Below, piece after piece: positions 53,818 through 63,989 of a DNA stretch of 64,000 nucleotides. The notes below the pieces were generated by a model. It did no database searches and had not been told where the DNA came from. It was given only the letters and a program-made list of their open reading frames with translations. The stretch lies in contig NZ_ANMO01000216.1 of NCBI RefSeq assembly GCF_000338295.1, forward strand, positions 1-64,000, written 5' to 3'. Within the stretch, counting starts at the first letter, position 1. Each line of letters opens with the position of its first letter. The translations under genes were made by a program, and so were the position numbers. Source of the DNA: Rhodopirellula europaea 6C (lineage in GTDB: Bacteria; Planctomycetota; Planctomycetia; Pirellulales; Pirellulaceae).

Positions 53818-53938
53818 GATTCGAGGTCTCGACTAAAGTGTGTGGGGTGTGCGTCAGGACAGATGATGTCCTAGGTTACTTTGTCGCGACAAAATTCGGC
53901 ATTCGTCGTCGCAAATCCAATCCGTTTCCTCCGCCTGA

Positions 53939-54982
53939 ATGACTCTTGTGAACGCATCCACCGGCTCCGACACTTCTTCCGAAGGTATCGATTCTGACGG
54001 CCACGAGTCACGGCTTTCTCATGGCTCAACACGTCCCGACAGCATCGGAATGATGATGCTAAATGTCTTTCGTGGATTTTGCATGGGGGCGGCAGACACC
54101 GTCCCTGGAGTCAGCGGTGGAACGGTGGCGTTGATTCTCGGTCACTACGACCGCTTGATTGCCGCGATCAGTCATGTGGATACCGAATCTCTTGGCATGC
54201 TTCGATCGGGCAAATGGGCAGACTTGATCCGCAGATTGGACCTGCGGTTCTTGATCGCTCTGGGAATTGGAATCGTCGTTGGGATCGGTTCTCTCGCCGG
54301 ACTGATGCACTGGCTACTGCAGCACCGAGTCAACGAAACGATGGCGGTGTTCTTTGGGCTCGTGCTCGCAAGTGTTTGGGTTGTTCGACGCAACGTGACT
54401 CAGTGGACCATCCCGCGATGGATCCTTTTGGGTGTGGGTGTGTTGGTGGCTCTCGGGATTTCACAAATCCCGGCAACAACCGGCGATGCCGATCATGTTT
54501 TTTTGTTTTTCAGCGCATCGATCGCGATTTGCGCGATGATTCTGCCCGGGATCAGCGGTGCATTCATTCTGCTGCTGCTGGGGGTCTACGAGCCTGTGAT
54601 CGGCATGATCAAGGGTGTGGTCAAAGGCCAGATCGATTTGGACATCCTGGGACGGCTGGCCGTGTTTGCCGCGGGCTGTCTGTTCGGTTTGCTGGCGTTC
54701 AGTCGATTGCTGAATTACCTGCTGAAGCATTTTCGAGACGCGACGATGGCCGCATTGATCGGTTTGATGATTGGCTCCGTCGGCCGACTTTGGCCGCTTC
54801 AACGTGTGACTGCGGAGACCGCCGATTTGGAATTGAAGTACCAAGAATTCGAATGGGTTTCGCCAATCGAATATGACGGCAGCGTGTTGATGCTCGTGGT
54901 GCTCGCGATCATCGCCGCTGCGGTTGTCGTCACCGCGGATCGCTTCACTCTTCGGATGCAGTCTTCAGCGTCCGAGGCTTGA
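53939..54982 (+). CDS. popT: DUF368 membrane protein, probable undecaprenyl-phosphate translocase
   Basis: A 347-residue protein with about eight to nine transmembrane helices after a soluble 30-residue N-terminus. The family signature is [20 protein letters not shown], followed by a second related segment [19 protein letters not shown]368 (PopT) and DedA (UptA) families were recently shown to return undecaprenyl phosphate across the membrane. Next to uppP this role is very likely. The gene overlaps the end of the convergent rnpA by 18 bases. The start ATG at 53939 is the first of several candidates; a Met at about 54050 is the last before helix 1. Confidence 0.88.
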   Translation: MTLVNASTGSDTSSEGIDSDGHESRLSHGSTRPDSIGMMMLNVFRGFCMGAADTVPGVSGGTVALILGHYDRLIAAISHVDTESLGMLRSGKWADLIRRLDLRFLIALGIGIVVGIGSLAGLMHWLLQHRVNETMAVFFGLVLASVWVVRRNVTQWTIPRWILLGVGVLVALGISQIPATTGDADHVFLFFSASIAICAMILPGISGAFILLLLGVYEPVIGMIKGVVKGQIDLDILGRLAVFAAGCLFGLLAFSRLLNYLLKHFRDATMAALIGLMIGSVGRLWPLQRVTAETADLELKYQEFEWVSPIEYDGSVLMLVVLAIIAAAVVVTADRFTLRMQSSASEA

Positions 54983-55405
54983 TCGATCACCGGAGGATTC
55001 AATACGGCGCACGGCTCGGCCGACCAGTTTGACGAATCCTCGTTCAATCATTTTCCAGTCGGCAGTGACGTCCTTCTTGGGGCGGACCACATAGTCAAAT
55101 CCGCTTGGCAATTCCGATTGATGCAGTCGGAACGCTTCCCGAATCAGACGCTTCCATCGGTTCCGAATAACCGCGTTGCCGGTCTTCTTGGGGATCGTTA
55201 CGCCCAGTCGGCATTTGGGCGTTTTGGATTCATCTGAAGGCGTTGGAGCATCTGCAGACGGATCGTCGTGAGGCAACGCGAAAACGACCAAGCAATCGTT
55301 CGCGGCGACACCACCACGTCGAAGTGCTTTGGTGAATTCGACACTGCGAACAACGCGAGATGATTTTGGGAATTCGAACGGTCGTTTTCCACCGGTTCGC
55401 GACAT
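54965..55405 (-). CDS. rnpA: Ribonuclease P protein component
   Basis: A 146-residue basic protein. Family motifs are [15 protein letters not shown] at the N-terminus and the RNR motif in [19 protein letters not shown] short insertion rich in Asp, Pro and Ser (about residues 45-62) lies between strands, absent from most RnpA. Start at 55405 ([10 protein letters not shown]) overlaps the stop of the pyrC-like gene by one base (TAATG). rnpA is usually beside rpmH and dnaA; here it closes a pyrimidine operon. The first 17 amino-acid codons of the C-terminus overlap the convergent DUF368 gene in part. Confidence 0.9.
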   Translation of the reverse strand: MSRTGGKRPFEFPKSSRVVRSVEFTKALRRGGVAANDCLVVFALPHDDPSADAPTPSDESKTPKCRLGVTIPKKTGNAVIRNRWKRLIREAFRLHQSELPSGFDYVVRPKKDVTADWKMIERGFVKLVGRAVRRIESSGDRSSLGR

Positions 55406-56721
55406 TACGAAGCGGCGCCAGCAGCGGTCGGATGAAGCTCGAATTTCAAGCGTCCGCCTACCAGCGTGTGGGTGACGCGTGCCGAGAGCGTGCGTCCGGT
55501 CATGGGACTGGAATGACATCGCGAACGGAACTCTTTCGCCTCGACCGACCAAGCATTCGACGGATCGATGACGGTCACGTCGGCATTGGCACCGACCGAC
55601 AAAGTACCGCCTTCCACACCAGCAATTCTGGCGGGCGCGGTTGAGAGGCACTCGATAGCGCGTGACCAATTTAGAATCTTGGTTTCGACCAAGTCCGTTG
55701 CGATGGCCGCGAGCGTGGTTTCCAACGCGGAGGCACCAAACGGAGCCAGGTCCAGGTCGTTCGCTTTCTTCTCTTGAGCCCGAGGCATGTGTCCGGATTC
55801 GATCGCATCGATCACGCCTTCGGCAACCGCATTGCGAAGTGCCTCCACGTGGGATGGGCTTCGCATCGGCGGGTGAACCTTGTATCGCGAATCGTAGGAC
55901 CGCAGCAATTCGTCACTGCCAAACAGGTTGTGCGGGCAGACCGACGCGGAGATGCGGATGCCTCGAGATTTCACGCGGCCGATCATGTCGATCGAACCCA
56001 TGGTGCTGACCGGACCCACGTGCAATCGACCCTTGGTGGCCTCGGCTAGCCGGACGTCTCGTGCGACGGCTAAATCCTCCGCCTCGGTGGGCAGCCCTTT
56101 GAGTCCGAGGATCAAGCCGATTTGACCGTCATGCATGACGCCACCGTCAGCAAGTTCGGGAACTTCCGGACGATCAAAGATTGGCAAGTCGAACATGCGG
56201 CAGTAGTCGAGCGCTCGCTTGAGCAATGCATCGTTGGGCATCGGTCGCGGCGTGTCGCTGAAACCAGCCGCACCGGCGGCGGCCAAGATCCCGAGCTCGG
56301 CCATTTGTTCGGCTTGTCGACCTTTGCTTAGACAAGCGATCGGCAACACACGGACTCCATCAACACGTTGTGCAATCTGGCGAACCAATTGCACCGAAGC
56401 GGCGGAATCCATCAACGGTTTTGTGCTGCTGCAGCACAGCACGGTCGTGTAGCCGCCTGCCAACGCGGCATTGCTGCCTGTTTGAATGGTTTCGTCTTCT
56501 TCACTACCCGGTTCGCGCAGTTCCGTTGCCAAATCGACCAAGCCAGGAGCAACAATTTTGCCGCTGACATCCAGCCGACCAGCGTCCGGAGGCAAGTCAC
56601 CGTCGGGCGTGTCGATCGAATGAACTTTGCCCTCGTGCAGAACCAAACGTGCGATTCGGTCGATGCCGTTGGCGGGGTCGATCAATCGTCCGCCGTCGAG
56701 AACCCAAGTGGAATCATTCAT
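55405..56721 (-). CDS. Dihydroorotase-like protein without metal ligands (pseudo-PyrC)
   Basis: A 438-residue protein of the dihydroorotase/amidohydrolase family. The canonical metal motif DxHxH at the end of strand 1 (DLHVHLREPG) reads [10 protein letters not shown] here. Later ligands are also lost: the H of the second His block is R ([12 protein letters not shown]), the HVST block reads HVGPVST, and TDHAPH reads ESGHMPR. The rest of the fold is well conserved ([33 protein letters not shown]). This matches inactive PyrC' proteins that assemble with PyrB in Pseudomonas and relatives. It starts with ATGA overlap to pyrB and overlaps rnpA by one base. An active dihydroorotase must lie elsewhere. 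Confidence 0.9.
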   Translation of the reverse strand: MNDSTWVLDGGRLIDPANGIDRIARLVLHEGKVHSIDTPDGDLPPDAGRLDVSGKIVAPGLVDLATELREPGSEEDETIQTGSNAALAGGYTTVLCCSSTKPLMDSAASVQLVRQIAQRVDGVRVLPIACLSKGRQAEQMAELGILAAAGAAGFSDTPRPMPNDALLKRALDYCRMFDLPIFDRPEVPELADGGVMHDGQIGLILGLKGLPTEAEDLAVARDVRLAEATKGRLHVGPVSTMGSIDMIGRVKSRGIRISASVCPHNLFGSDELLRSYDSRYKVHPPMRSPSHVEALRNAVAEGVIDAIESGHMPRAQEKKANDLDLAPFGASALETTLAAIATDLVETKILNWSRAIECLSTAPARIAGVEGGTLSVGANADVTVIDPSNAWSVEAKEFRSRCHSSPMTGRTLSARVTHTLVGGRLKFELHPTAAGAAS

Positions 56722-57749
56722 GAGAGGTTCTCCGCGGATGCGTCTGCGTTTTCTTTCGCGTTGGCCAACAACCACAGCGATGCCATGCGGACTGCGATCC
56801 CATTGGTCACTTGTTCGAGGATGACCGAATGCGGCCCGTCGGCGACTTCGGGGGTGATCTCAACGCCGCGATTGATTGGCCCGGGGGCCATGATCAAGAT
56901 GTCATCTTTGGCATGCCGCAGCCGCTCACCGTTCATGGCGTACAACGCCGCATATTCGTAAACGCTTGGGAATGGTCTCGCCTTTTGCCGTTCGAATTGA
57001 ATGCGAAGCAGGTTCAACACATCGCAACGATGAACGATCTCATCGAGACGGTGAGCGACTTCGAAACCGAGCTCTTCCCAGCGATGACTCACCAGCGTTG
57101 GTGGACCGCAGATGATGACGTGGGCACCGAGCTTGCGAAGCCCCCACAAATTGCTGCGGGCGGTGCGACTGTGCGCGATGTCACCAACCAAAGCCACCGT
57201 CATTCCCGCGAATACTTTCTCAGGATCGGCGGCCTCGTTTTTCCAGTCCGAGCCAATCCGGTGTTGAAGGATCGTCAGCATGTCGAGCAAACCCTGCGTG
57301 GGATGCTCGTGGGGACCGTCGCCGGCGTTGAGCACACAGCAATCCAGTTCGCGGGCCAGCAAGTGAGGCGTGCCCGGCGTGGAGTGCCGAGTGACGACCC
57401 AGTCGACGCCCATCGCTTCGATGGTCTTGGCCGTGTCGACGAAGGTTTCGCCTTTAGCAACGCTACTGCCGCTGCTGCTGAATTCCACCGTGTCGGCGCC
57501 GAGCCGTTTGGCGGCCAACGAGAAACTGTTCCTGGTTCGTGTGCTGTTCTCAAAGAACAGGTTGGCACACGTTTTCCCCGTCAACAGCGGGACTTTGCGA
57601 CGGCAACCTTCGGTCATCGTCTTCAGTTGGTCCGCCGTGCGTAACACCGCGAGAATTTCAGCGGCGGAGAGCCGCTCCAAATCCAACAGATGAGGATGCC
57701 GCCAGGCGGCCGGGAATGACAATTGATCGGGTGAGGGCGATGCGTCCAT
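56718..57749 (-). CDS. pyrB: Aspartate carbamoyltransferase catalytic chain
   Basis: A 343-residue enzyme joining carbamoyl phosphate and aspartate, the first committed pyrimidine step, in the cytoplasm. Carbamoyl-phosphate loop [27 protein letters not shown] (80s loop with Ser and Lys), [18 protein letters not shown], and the C-terminal [11 protein letters not shown] are all present. The N-terminal 20 residues are a longer leader than usual. ATGA overlap with the pseudo-dihydroorotase indicates coupled translation, as expected of a PyrB-PyrC' dodecamer. Confidence 0.95.
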   Translation of the reverse strand: MDASPSPDQLSFPAAWRHPHLLDLERLSAAEILAVLRTADQLKTMTEGCRRKVPLLTGKTCANLFFENSTRTRNSFSLAAKRLGADTVEFSSSGSSVAKGETFVDTAKTIEAMGVDWVVTRHSTPGTPHLLARELDCCVLNAGDGPHEHPTQGLLDMLTILQHRIGSDWKNEAADPEKVFAGMTVALVGDIAHSRTARSNLWGLRKLGAHVIICGPPTLVSHRWEELGFEVAHRLDEIVHRCDVLNLLRIQFERQKARPFPSVYEYAALYAMNGERLRHAKDDILIMAPGPINRGVEITPEVADGPHSVILEQVTNGIAVRMASLWLLANAKENADASAENLS

Positions 57750-57767
57750 GGCCGGGAGTTTAAAGCA

Positions 57768-58244
57768 TCATCGACTTGTCGACGAGTCACGGCAGCCGAC
57801 AAACATCAGCCAACCCACAATCCAGCAAACGCCACCGATTGGGGTGATCGCACCCATCACCGGTGTATTAGTCAAAACCAGCACGTAGAGACTGCCGGAA
57901 AAGAAAACCAATCCAGCCACCATCAACGCTCGAATGGTTCGCAGCCACCCGGACCACCGCATGGGAGCGACCGCCAAGGCAAGCAAAACAATCGCGTGAG
58001 CCAAGTGGTACCGGGCTCCGGTTTCGAATTGATCCACGCGACGAGCGACCGTTTCGGGATCCAAGCCGGATTGCTCGAGAAAATTCGGCAAACCATGAGC
58101 ACCAAAGGCCCCGATACCGACGGCCGAGGCTCCCGCCAATCCCGCAATGATCATTCCGGTTCGACCCACCGAAGATTCCGTTTCAGTCGGTGTCGTGATT
58201 GGTTCGGATGGTGAGTTGGTCTCGTAGGGTTTGGTGGGCGTCAT
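57768..58244 (-). CDS. DUF423 membrane protein
   Basis: A 158-residue protein from MTPTKPYETN, with four transmembrane helices: GMIIAGLAGASAVGIGAFGAH, AHAIVLLALAVAP, TIRALMVAGLVFFSGSLYVLV and ITPIGGVCWIVGWLMFV. GAFGAHGLP and FxTGxxYHxxHA (as FETGARYHLAHA) are family marks of DUF423 (YwdK/YgdD type). Function of the family is unknown. It is ATGA-coupled to nadA and lies 19 bases upstream of pyrB. Confidence 0.88.
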   Translation of the reverse strand: MTPTKPYETNSPSEPITTPTETESSVGRTGMIIAGLAGASAVGIGAFGAHGLPNFLEQSGLDPETVARRVDQFETGARYHLAHAIVLLALAVAPMRWSGWLRTIRALMVAGLVFFSGSLYVLVLTNTPVMGAITPIGGVCWIVGWLMFVGCRDSSTSR

Positions 58245-59419
58245 TTCACCGCCAACATGCGTTCCAACGCGATCAAACTCCACTTGGTGGTCTCTTCGTC
58301 CACGCGAATTTGGTTGACCAAGCGGCCGTCTCGCAAGTTTTCGAGTGTCCAACAAAGGTGGGTCAGATCGATCCGGTACATCGTTGCGCACATGCAAACG
58401 ACCGGGCTGAGAAAGTGAATCTCTTGCTCAGGATGTTCGTCCTTCAATCGATTGACCAAGTGCAGTTCGGTGCCAATCGCCCACTTCGTGCCCGCGGGTG
58501 AATTCTTGACCGTCTGTATGATCTTTCCGGTACTGCCGCTGACGTCCGCGATGTCGTTGACTTCTCTCGGGCATTCGGGGTGAACCAAAATCTTGATGCC
58601 TGGATGCTCCTTTCGGAAACGATCGACATGTTCGGCACGGAACATTTGGTGCACGCTGCAGTGACCTTTCCAAAGGATCACGCGGCTCGATTTGATTTGT
58701 TCGTCCGTGTTGCCACCCATTTCCAACGCGTAGGGATCCCACACCGGCATTTGTTCTTCGGTGATATCCATCGTCAACGCGGTGTTTCGACCAAGGTGCT
58801 GGTCAGGGAAAAAGAACACACGTTGGCCGCGTTCGAACGCCCATTCCAAGACCGCTCTCGCGTTGCTGCTGGTGCAGACAATTCCACCATTGCGGCCGCA
58901 GAAAGCTTTCAGGCTTGCGGCACTGTTGATGTACGTGACCGGGATGACTTGTTCGGTATCGATGACCTCAGACATGTCGGCCCAGGCCGCTTCGACCTGA
59001 GCGATCGCGGCCATGTCTGCCATCGAACAACCCGCGGCCATGTCCGGTAGCAACACATCGACTCGCCGGCCATCACGAGCCTCGATTCGATCCGGTCGAT
59101 TGGCCAGGATGTCGGCCGTTTCGGCCATGAAGTGAACGCCGCAGAAAACGATGGTGCGACACGCTTGGCTCTTGGCGGCCATCTCGGACAACTGGTAGCT
59201 GTCACCGCGCAAGTCGGTGTGCTCGATGACTTCGTCTTGCTGATAGTGGTGCCCCAAAATCAGCAATTCGTCCCCGAGTTCCTGTCGCACCGCTTCAATT
59301 CGTTGCTGAAGAACCTCGTTTTCCAGCGATCGGTACGGTTTCAAAGGATGCAGCGCATCGACTTCGTCGTTTCCGGTCGTGGGTTGTGCGGGAGGCGTGG
59401 TGGTTGGCAAATCGACCAT
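58241..59419 (-). CDS. nadA: Quinolinate synthase A
   Basis: A 392-residue enzyme that condenses iminoaspartate with dihydroxyacetone phosphate to quinolinate for NAD. Conserved parts are ILGHHYQQDEVIEHTDLRGD, FCGVHFMAETADIL, LLPDMAAGCSMADM, CTSSNARAVLEWAF, FFPDQHLGRNTA, HPECPREV and SPVVCMCATMYRI; Cys residues suited to the [4Fe-4S] cluster are in GCSM, CTSS or CGRNGG, and CMCA. Start at 59419 removes a 17-residue leader of the longer frame. It lies 164 bases after a SufS-like gene, which may supply sulfur for the cluster. No nadB or nadC is adjacent. Confidence 0.93.
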   Translation of the reverse strand: MVDLPTTTPPAQPTTGNDEVDALHPLKPYRSLENEVLQQRIEAVRQELGDELLILGHHYQQDEVIEHTDLRGDSYQLSEMAAKSQACRTIVFCGVHFMAETADILANRPDRIEARDGRRVDVLLPDMAAGCSMADMAAIAQVEAAWADMSEVIDTEQVIPVTYINSAASLKAFCGRNGGIVCTSSNARAVLEWAFERGQRVFFFPDQHLGRNTALTMDITEEQMPVWDPYALEMGGNTDEQIKSSRVILWKGHCSVHQMFRAEHVDRFRKEHPGIKILVHPECPREVNDIADVSGSTGKIIQTVKNSPAGTKWAIGTELHLVNRLKDEHPEQEIHFLSPVVCMCATMYRIDLTHLCWTLENLRDGRLVNQIRVDEETTKWSLIALERMLAVK

Positions 59420-59583
59420 GGGGATTTCAATCAAAGAGGATCGGCAATGCGTCGTGTGACGACACACCATTATTGAAACCGATCCACCCCATTGTTTCCA
59501 TGCCTACGGTTTGGATCACCCACCACGAAAAACGTCTCATTCGCGGCTGAGATCAAACCCGGGCGATGAAATCCGTGGCGGGA

Positions 59584-60843
59584 TCACACCAAGGATGTGA
59601 TTTGAGCGGCAATTTCCGCGACCGCGGCCACCACCACATCGATTTCATCGGAGGTCGTGCCGTGACCCCCGCTGATGCGAAGTGTTCCGGCGGTTTCGGT
59701 TCCAAGATGACTGTGAAGCCGAGCGGCACAGTGGTGCCCCGATCGGACCTCGATCCCAAACTCCGAGTCCAGAATCGCGGCGGCGTCGTCGGGCGGAAGA
59801 GCTGGTCCAAAGTCGAGACTGGCAATCGGAAGTGGCCCCGGTTGACCGAAGACTTTGATTCCATCGATGCCGTTCAAGCCAACGTGAAGTCGCTGTGATA
59901 GGGCGGCTAACTTTTGGGACGAGTCATCAAGTTCATTCGGCGTCGCCATGGATTCCATCGCGGCTAACCATCCCGCGATGGCGGGCAGATTCATGGTGCC
60001 CGGTTCGAGTTTCGCAGGCATCGATTCGGGCATCTCGTCAGACCGACCGTCGTCTCCGGTGCCACCTTGCATCCAAGGTTGAATCGCGGAGTGCCACTTC
60101 GGCGATACGTACAACATTCCAATCCCCGGCGGCCCACCACAACCTTTGTGAGCGGGTGCTGCCAACGCGTGCACGCCGAGTGATGCGACGTTGATTGGCA
60201 AGTAGCCAAACGATTGTGCCGCGTCGCAAAGAAAAAGGATTTGCTTAAAGTCAGCACGGGATCGGTTGGCTTCCGCGACGGCCGCCCCGATCTCCGCAAT
60301 CGGCTGCACCGCACCCGTCACGTTGGACACGTGAGACAGTGCCACTAATCGAGTCTCATTGTTGATGCGTGAGATCACTTCATCAGCATCGAGCAAACCG
60401 TTGCGGTCTGTGGGGACCTCTTCGACGGTCGCGTTGCAGGACTTCGCAGCCACCAAAAGTGGACGGATGACTGCGTTGTGTTCGACCGCGGAGAGCAAAA
60501 GATGCGAACCGTCGCCGATGGATTTTGATGATCCGACCAATCCATGAATGACACAGTTCAATGCGTGAGTGCAGCCGCCATGAAAGCTGATGCACGACTC
60601 TGATTCGGCATGGATGAATCGGGCCAGCTTGTGACGCAACGAGCGAACGAGTTCGCTCGCCTTCATCGCAGAAGCGTAGTTGCCACGAGAGGCCGATGCG
60701 CCAACGCTCGAAAAGAACTCAACCATCGCATCGGTCACGCCATCCGCTTTGGGCCAGGATGTCGCAGCGTGGTCCAGGTAGATACGGCGTTTGGTCTCAG
60801 ACAAATTCGTTTCAGCAATGGACGTGGAACGTGATGGCATCAC
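59584..60843 (-). CDS. SufS/CsdA-type cysteine desulfurase
   Basis: A 419-residue class V PLP protein. The active-site Cys is present in EVRSGHHCAARLHSHLG (RxGHHCA, type II desulfurases), the PLP Lys in HALAAPAHKGCGGPPGIGML and the cofactor Asp in FLCDAAQSFGYLPI. It has an N-terminus RRIYLDHAATSWPKADGVTD. It is distinct from the class I-like paralogue at 44159-45304, which lacks the Cys. It is ATGA-coupled to the cytochrome gene upstream (60840-60843) and precedes nadA. Supply of sulfur for the NadA Fe-S cluster is a good guess. Confidence 0.9.
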   Translation of the reverse strand: MMPSRSTSIAETNLSETKRRIYLDHAATSWPKADGVTDAMVEFFSSVGASASRGNYASAMKASELVRSLRHKLARFIHAESESCISFHGGCTHALNCVIHGLVGSSKSIGDGSHLLLSAVEHNAVIRPLLVAAKSCNATVEEVPTDRNGLLDADEVISRINNETRLVALSHVSNVTGAVQPIAEIGAAVAEANRSRADFKQILFLCDAAQSFGYLPINVASLGVHALAAPAHKGCGGPPGIGMLYVSPKWHSAIQPWMQGGTGDDGRSDEMPESMPAKLEPGTMNLPAIAGWLAAMESMATPNELDDSSQKLAALSQRLHVGLNGIDGIKVFGQPGPLPIASLDFGPALPPDDAAAILDSEFGIEVRSGHHCAARLHSHLGTETAGTLRISGGHGTTSDEIDVVVAAVAEIAAQITSLV

Positions 60844-63800
60844 AAACCTTCAGCGGTGTACCGCCAGCGTTTCAGGTAGGCAATCAAATCGGACATTTGA
60901 TCCACCGACAGTGTTTGCTCCATTCCACTTGGCATCAAGGATGTGTCCACGGCTCGGAAGGTTTCGATGTCGTCGCGAGCCACACGGCGTTGCTGATTGC
61001 CTGCTTCCAGCAGTGTTACCGTTTCAGAGTTCTCGTTGTGCAACAGCCCCGACACGACTTCGCCGTCGACGGTCAAAATTTGGTAACGCGTGAACGACGC
61101 GTCAATGGCGGCATCGGGATTCAAAATCGCGACCAACAACGCTTCCGCAGTCTTCGTGCGGCTGTCGCTGATGTCAGGTCCGACCATGTGTCCAACGTCT
61201 TCCATGCGGTGGCAATTGGAGCAGTGTTGGACGAACAACTGTCGCCCTTTTGCGACATCGGCCGTCGAGAATCGATCCGCGACGACCGCATACTTTTGCA
61301 AAACCTCGGCGCGATCTTCCGGTGGAGCAAAGGTTTGATTGGCAGATTCGCGAATGGTTTGATCGCGATGTGCTCGCAAAGCGTTGGCCGTGGTCGCGTC
61401 CACAAATGACCGCGGCAAGTTTCCGTCCTGGACCGCCGCGAGCAACCACTTTGCCATGCCGGGATCAGAACGAGCGTGTCGGCAAACGACGCTGCGTTCT
61501 TCAGGACGCCACGGGTCCGGATGTGAGACCAAGATGGATCGCGTCCACTCGGGGTCGCTTCTGAGCAATCCTTCGAGAATTCGTGACCGCAAGTTTGCGT
61601 TCGTGGACTCGGTCAACTGATCTCGCAATTCGGTCGAGCTGGGAGCGAGTTGCAGCAAAACGTTCACCGCATTTTCGCGTTGGACAAGTTGCTGGTCCAA
61701 ATCCGCCAGCGTCGTTTTCGCGACGTCAGCAACGCGAGCGAAGAAGTCCTGTTTCGGACCGGACGTCGCTTTCTTCACAGCCGATGTCGAACGCGTGCCA
61801 TTGATCCAACTTGCAACAAATTGCAATGCGTCATTGTTGTCTTGAACGTTTGAAATCAGATCAAGAGTTGTATCGGGATCTGACGCGGCGGAACGTTCAA
61901 TCCACTGCAAGCGATTGGACCGATAGTGTGCAGAGAGTTGCTGATTTTCGTTCTCAATCGACCGGCGAATGAGAAGTTGAAGCATCGGTTGGGGAACCGA
62001 AGCCAGGAGTTTCGCAATCAATGATGAGTCCGCTTGTTCCACCGCAACGTTGTGCAGCGTATCAACAACGGAGAGGAACTCATCAGACTGCGGAAGTTTC
62101 GCGATTCGTGCACATTCATCGGAGGCGAGAAAGCTTTCCAGTGCGACTCGGCGAACCAATGCACTCTCGTCACTTGCGAATTCGCGGAAGTTGTTGGTGT
62201 TCCAGGTCGTCGTGTGTTGGGCGGCGAGGGCGCGAAGGCGAGGTTCTGATTCCGATTGAAGCTTCGATAGCTGGTCAGAATTCAGGCTGTTCTGCTGAGC
62301 CAACAAGGATGCAGCTCGGGCCTTAGTCGCTGGCTTTGTATCACCCGAAAACAACAGTTCGGAAAGGCTTTCAAGAACGAGCGATTTAGCGGTCGGATTT
62401 GTTAACTGCTGCGTCAGGTGGAGAGTCGCCAATGATCGTCGGACGGCGTCATCGGAACGAAATGCTTCGATCGCTTCTTCATTGCTTTGGATGGCGTCAA
62501 AGCCGGGTTCGGCTTGAGGAGGAACCAGTCGCCAGATGCGTCCAAGGTCGTTTCCGTGCCATGTGTCCGGTCGGTTCTTCAGTTCCTCGGGCGCCCAATC
62601 GGGATGCTCGATGACCGCGCGAGCCATGTCGATGACCAGCACCGATCCATTTTGATCGGCAACCAAATCCACTGGGCGAAACCAGGTGTGCTCATTGGCG
62701 AGCAACTCGGCGTCGTTCTCTTCTCGCGTCGCATGCCAGTTCTCGCCGTCCAGTCGCATTCGTTGACGCTGGACCAATGAACCGGTCGGTTCGCAAACGA
62801 ACAACCACTCGTCATCGACCGCCAAGACACCGCAGGCCGCACTGAATTGTCCCGCGTGCAGGTGGCTGGTTGTCCAAGCGTCACTGATCGGATGAACTTC
62901 TGAATGTTCACCCGCGACGGCGATGTCCAACAAAGCATCCGTCGGTGCCAGCTCGCGATCTCTTTGAATTGTGTTGGCACTCAGTACCGCTTGGATCGCT
63001 GGATTGCGATTGCTGCATCCGATTCGACGACCAAAATCGTCGATCGTCAAACCGTGTTGGCTGTTGCCAGAAACCGGACCCCAGTAGCCGCCATGCGGAT
63101 CAAAGCAGAAGTCGTTTTTCGAAAGCGTGGAAGGTCCAGCGGCTGGATCAAATCGTGAGGCAACAGCCTCGATCTTTCCGCCACGCAATCCATTCGCAAC
63201 GTAAACCAATCCGTCCGGTCCGAGGATCGGATGGTTGGCTCTGAGTTGTTCGTTGCCGGTTGTGAAGCCGCGAAACCACGTTTGGTGATCGTCAGCGATT
63301 CCATCGCCGTCAGTGTCGCGAAGCCAAGCGATTTCGCCGGCCAAGGTTACGATCGCACCGTCCATCTGCGATTCATTCTTGCTCGCGACCTTCGATGGCC
63401 ATGGCAACACTCCAGTCGCGAAATTCAGTCCGTCGGCGAAAGTGGTGGCTTGATCCATCGTGCCGTCGCCGTCGATATCACGAAGAATACGAATGCGTCC
63501 CTGGATCGGTTTCGAGTCATCGACCGGCTGCGGGTAGTCGGGCATCTCCACCACCCACAATCGTCCTTGGGGATCAAAGGCAGCCGAGACGGGATCAACG
63601 ACCATTGGTTCCGAGGCGACCAATTGCAGGCTCCACCCGTCACGCATCCGCATCATGTTGGCGATCTCGGCGGGACTAGGAGAATCGATCGTTTGAAGAG
63701 CGGGTTGTGCGATCGCTTGCTCTGTTGGGCCAATCCAAATGACCAGCAGAAGCAGGGCGGACGCCCACATTCGCAAACGTTTTCGAAGCGGTTTCCAAAA

Positions 63801-63989
63801 GGCTTCGAATCCGCTGAGCATCACTGCGGTCACCATCAACGCTAGTGCGAGAGGCATCGGTGCCAAGACCAATGCGATGCAACCGAGTACAAAGATCCAA
63901 GTGGCAGGGTTGGCGATCAAGTCTTGGACGTTGGTCACCCATGTGGCCTCTTCGGTTTGATGTCGATTGCGCCCCGGTTGAAGACGCAA
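60840..63989 (-). CDS. PVC-type membrane-bound cytochrome c with propeller domain
   Basis: About 1030-1049 residues. Start uncertain: TTG at 63989, or GTG at 63938 (VTNVQDLIANPATW) close to the first membrane helix; the frame is open to the end of the window. Two to three N-terminal transmembrane helices (about residues 30-95) lead to a signal-like cleavage AQPALQ. Residues about 120-520 form an NHL/PQQ-type propeller (DPQGRLWVVEMPDYPQPVDD, RDIDGDGTMDQATTFADGLN), followed by HEAT-like helices (about 540-860). The C-terminal cytochrome c has CSNCHRM (CxxCH) with axial-type Met later. Family members in Planctomycetes/Verrucomicrobia are presumed periplasmic dehydrogenases of unknown substrate. 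Confidence 0.88.
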   Translation of the reverse strand: MRLQPGRNRHQTEEATWVTNVQDLIANPATWIFVLGCIALVLAPMPLALALMVTAVMLSGFEAFWKPLRKRLRMWASALLLLVIWIGPTEQAIAQPALQTIDSPSPAEIANMMRMRDGWSLQLVASEPMVVDPVSAAFDPQGRLWVVEMPDYPQPVDDSKPIQGRIRILRDIDGDGTMDQATTFADGLNFATGVLPWPSKVASKNESQMDGAIVTLAGEIAWLRDTDGDGIADDHQTWFRGFTTGNEQLRANHPILGPDGLVYVANGLRGGKIEAVASRFDPAAGPSTLSKNDFCFDPHGGYWGPVSGNSQHGLTIDDFGRRIGCSNRNPAIQAVLSANTIQRDRELAPTDALLDIAVAGEHSEVHPISDAWTTSHLHAGQFSAACGVLAVDDEWLFVCEPTGSLVQRQRMRLDGENWHATREENDAELLANEHTWFRPVDLVADQNGSVLVIDMARAVIEHPDWAPEELKNRPDTWHGNDLGRIWRLVPPQAEPGFDAIQSNEEAIEAFRSDDAVRRSLATLHLTQQLTNPTAKSLVLESLSELLFSGDTKPATKARAASLLAQQNSLNSDQLSKLQSESEPRLRALAAQHTTTWNTNNFREFASDESALVRRVALESFLASDECARIAKLPQSDEFLSVVDTLHNVAVEQADSSLIAKLLASVPQPMLQLLIRRSIENENQQLSAHYRSNRLQWIERSAASDPDTTLDLISNVQDNNDALQFVASWINGTRSTSAVKKATSGPKQDFFARVADVAKTTLADLDQQLVQRENAVNVLLQLAPSSTELRDQLTESTNANLRSRILEGLLRSDPEWTRSILVSHPDPWRPEERSVVCRHARSDPGMAKWLLAAVQDGNLPRSFVDATTANALRAHRDQTIRESANQTFAPPEDRAEVLQKYAVVADRFSTADVAKGRQLFVQHCSNCHRMEDVGHMVGPDISDSRTKTAEALLVAILNPDAAIDASFTRYQILTVDGEVVSGLLHNENSETVTLLEAGNQQRRVARDDIETFRAVDTSLMPSGMEQTLSVDQMSDLIAYLKRWRYTAEGL

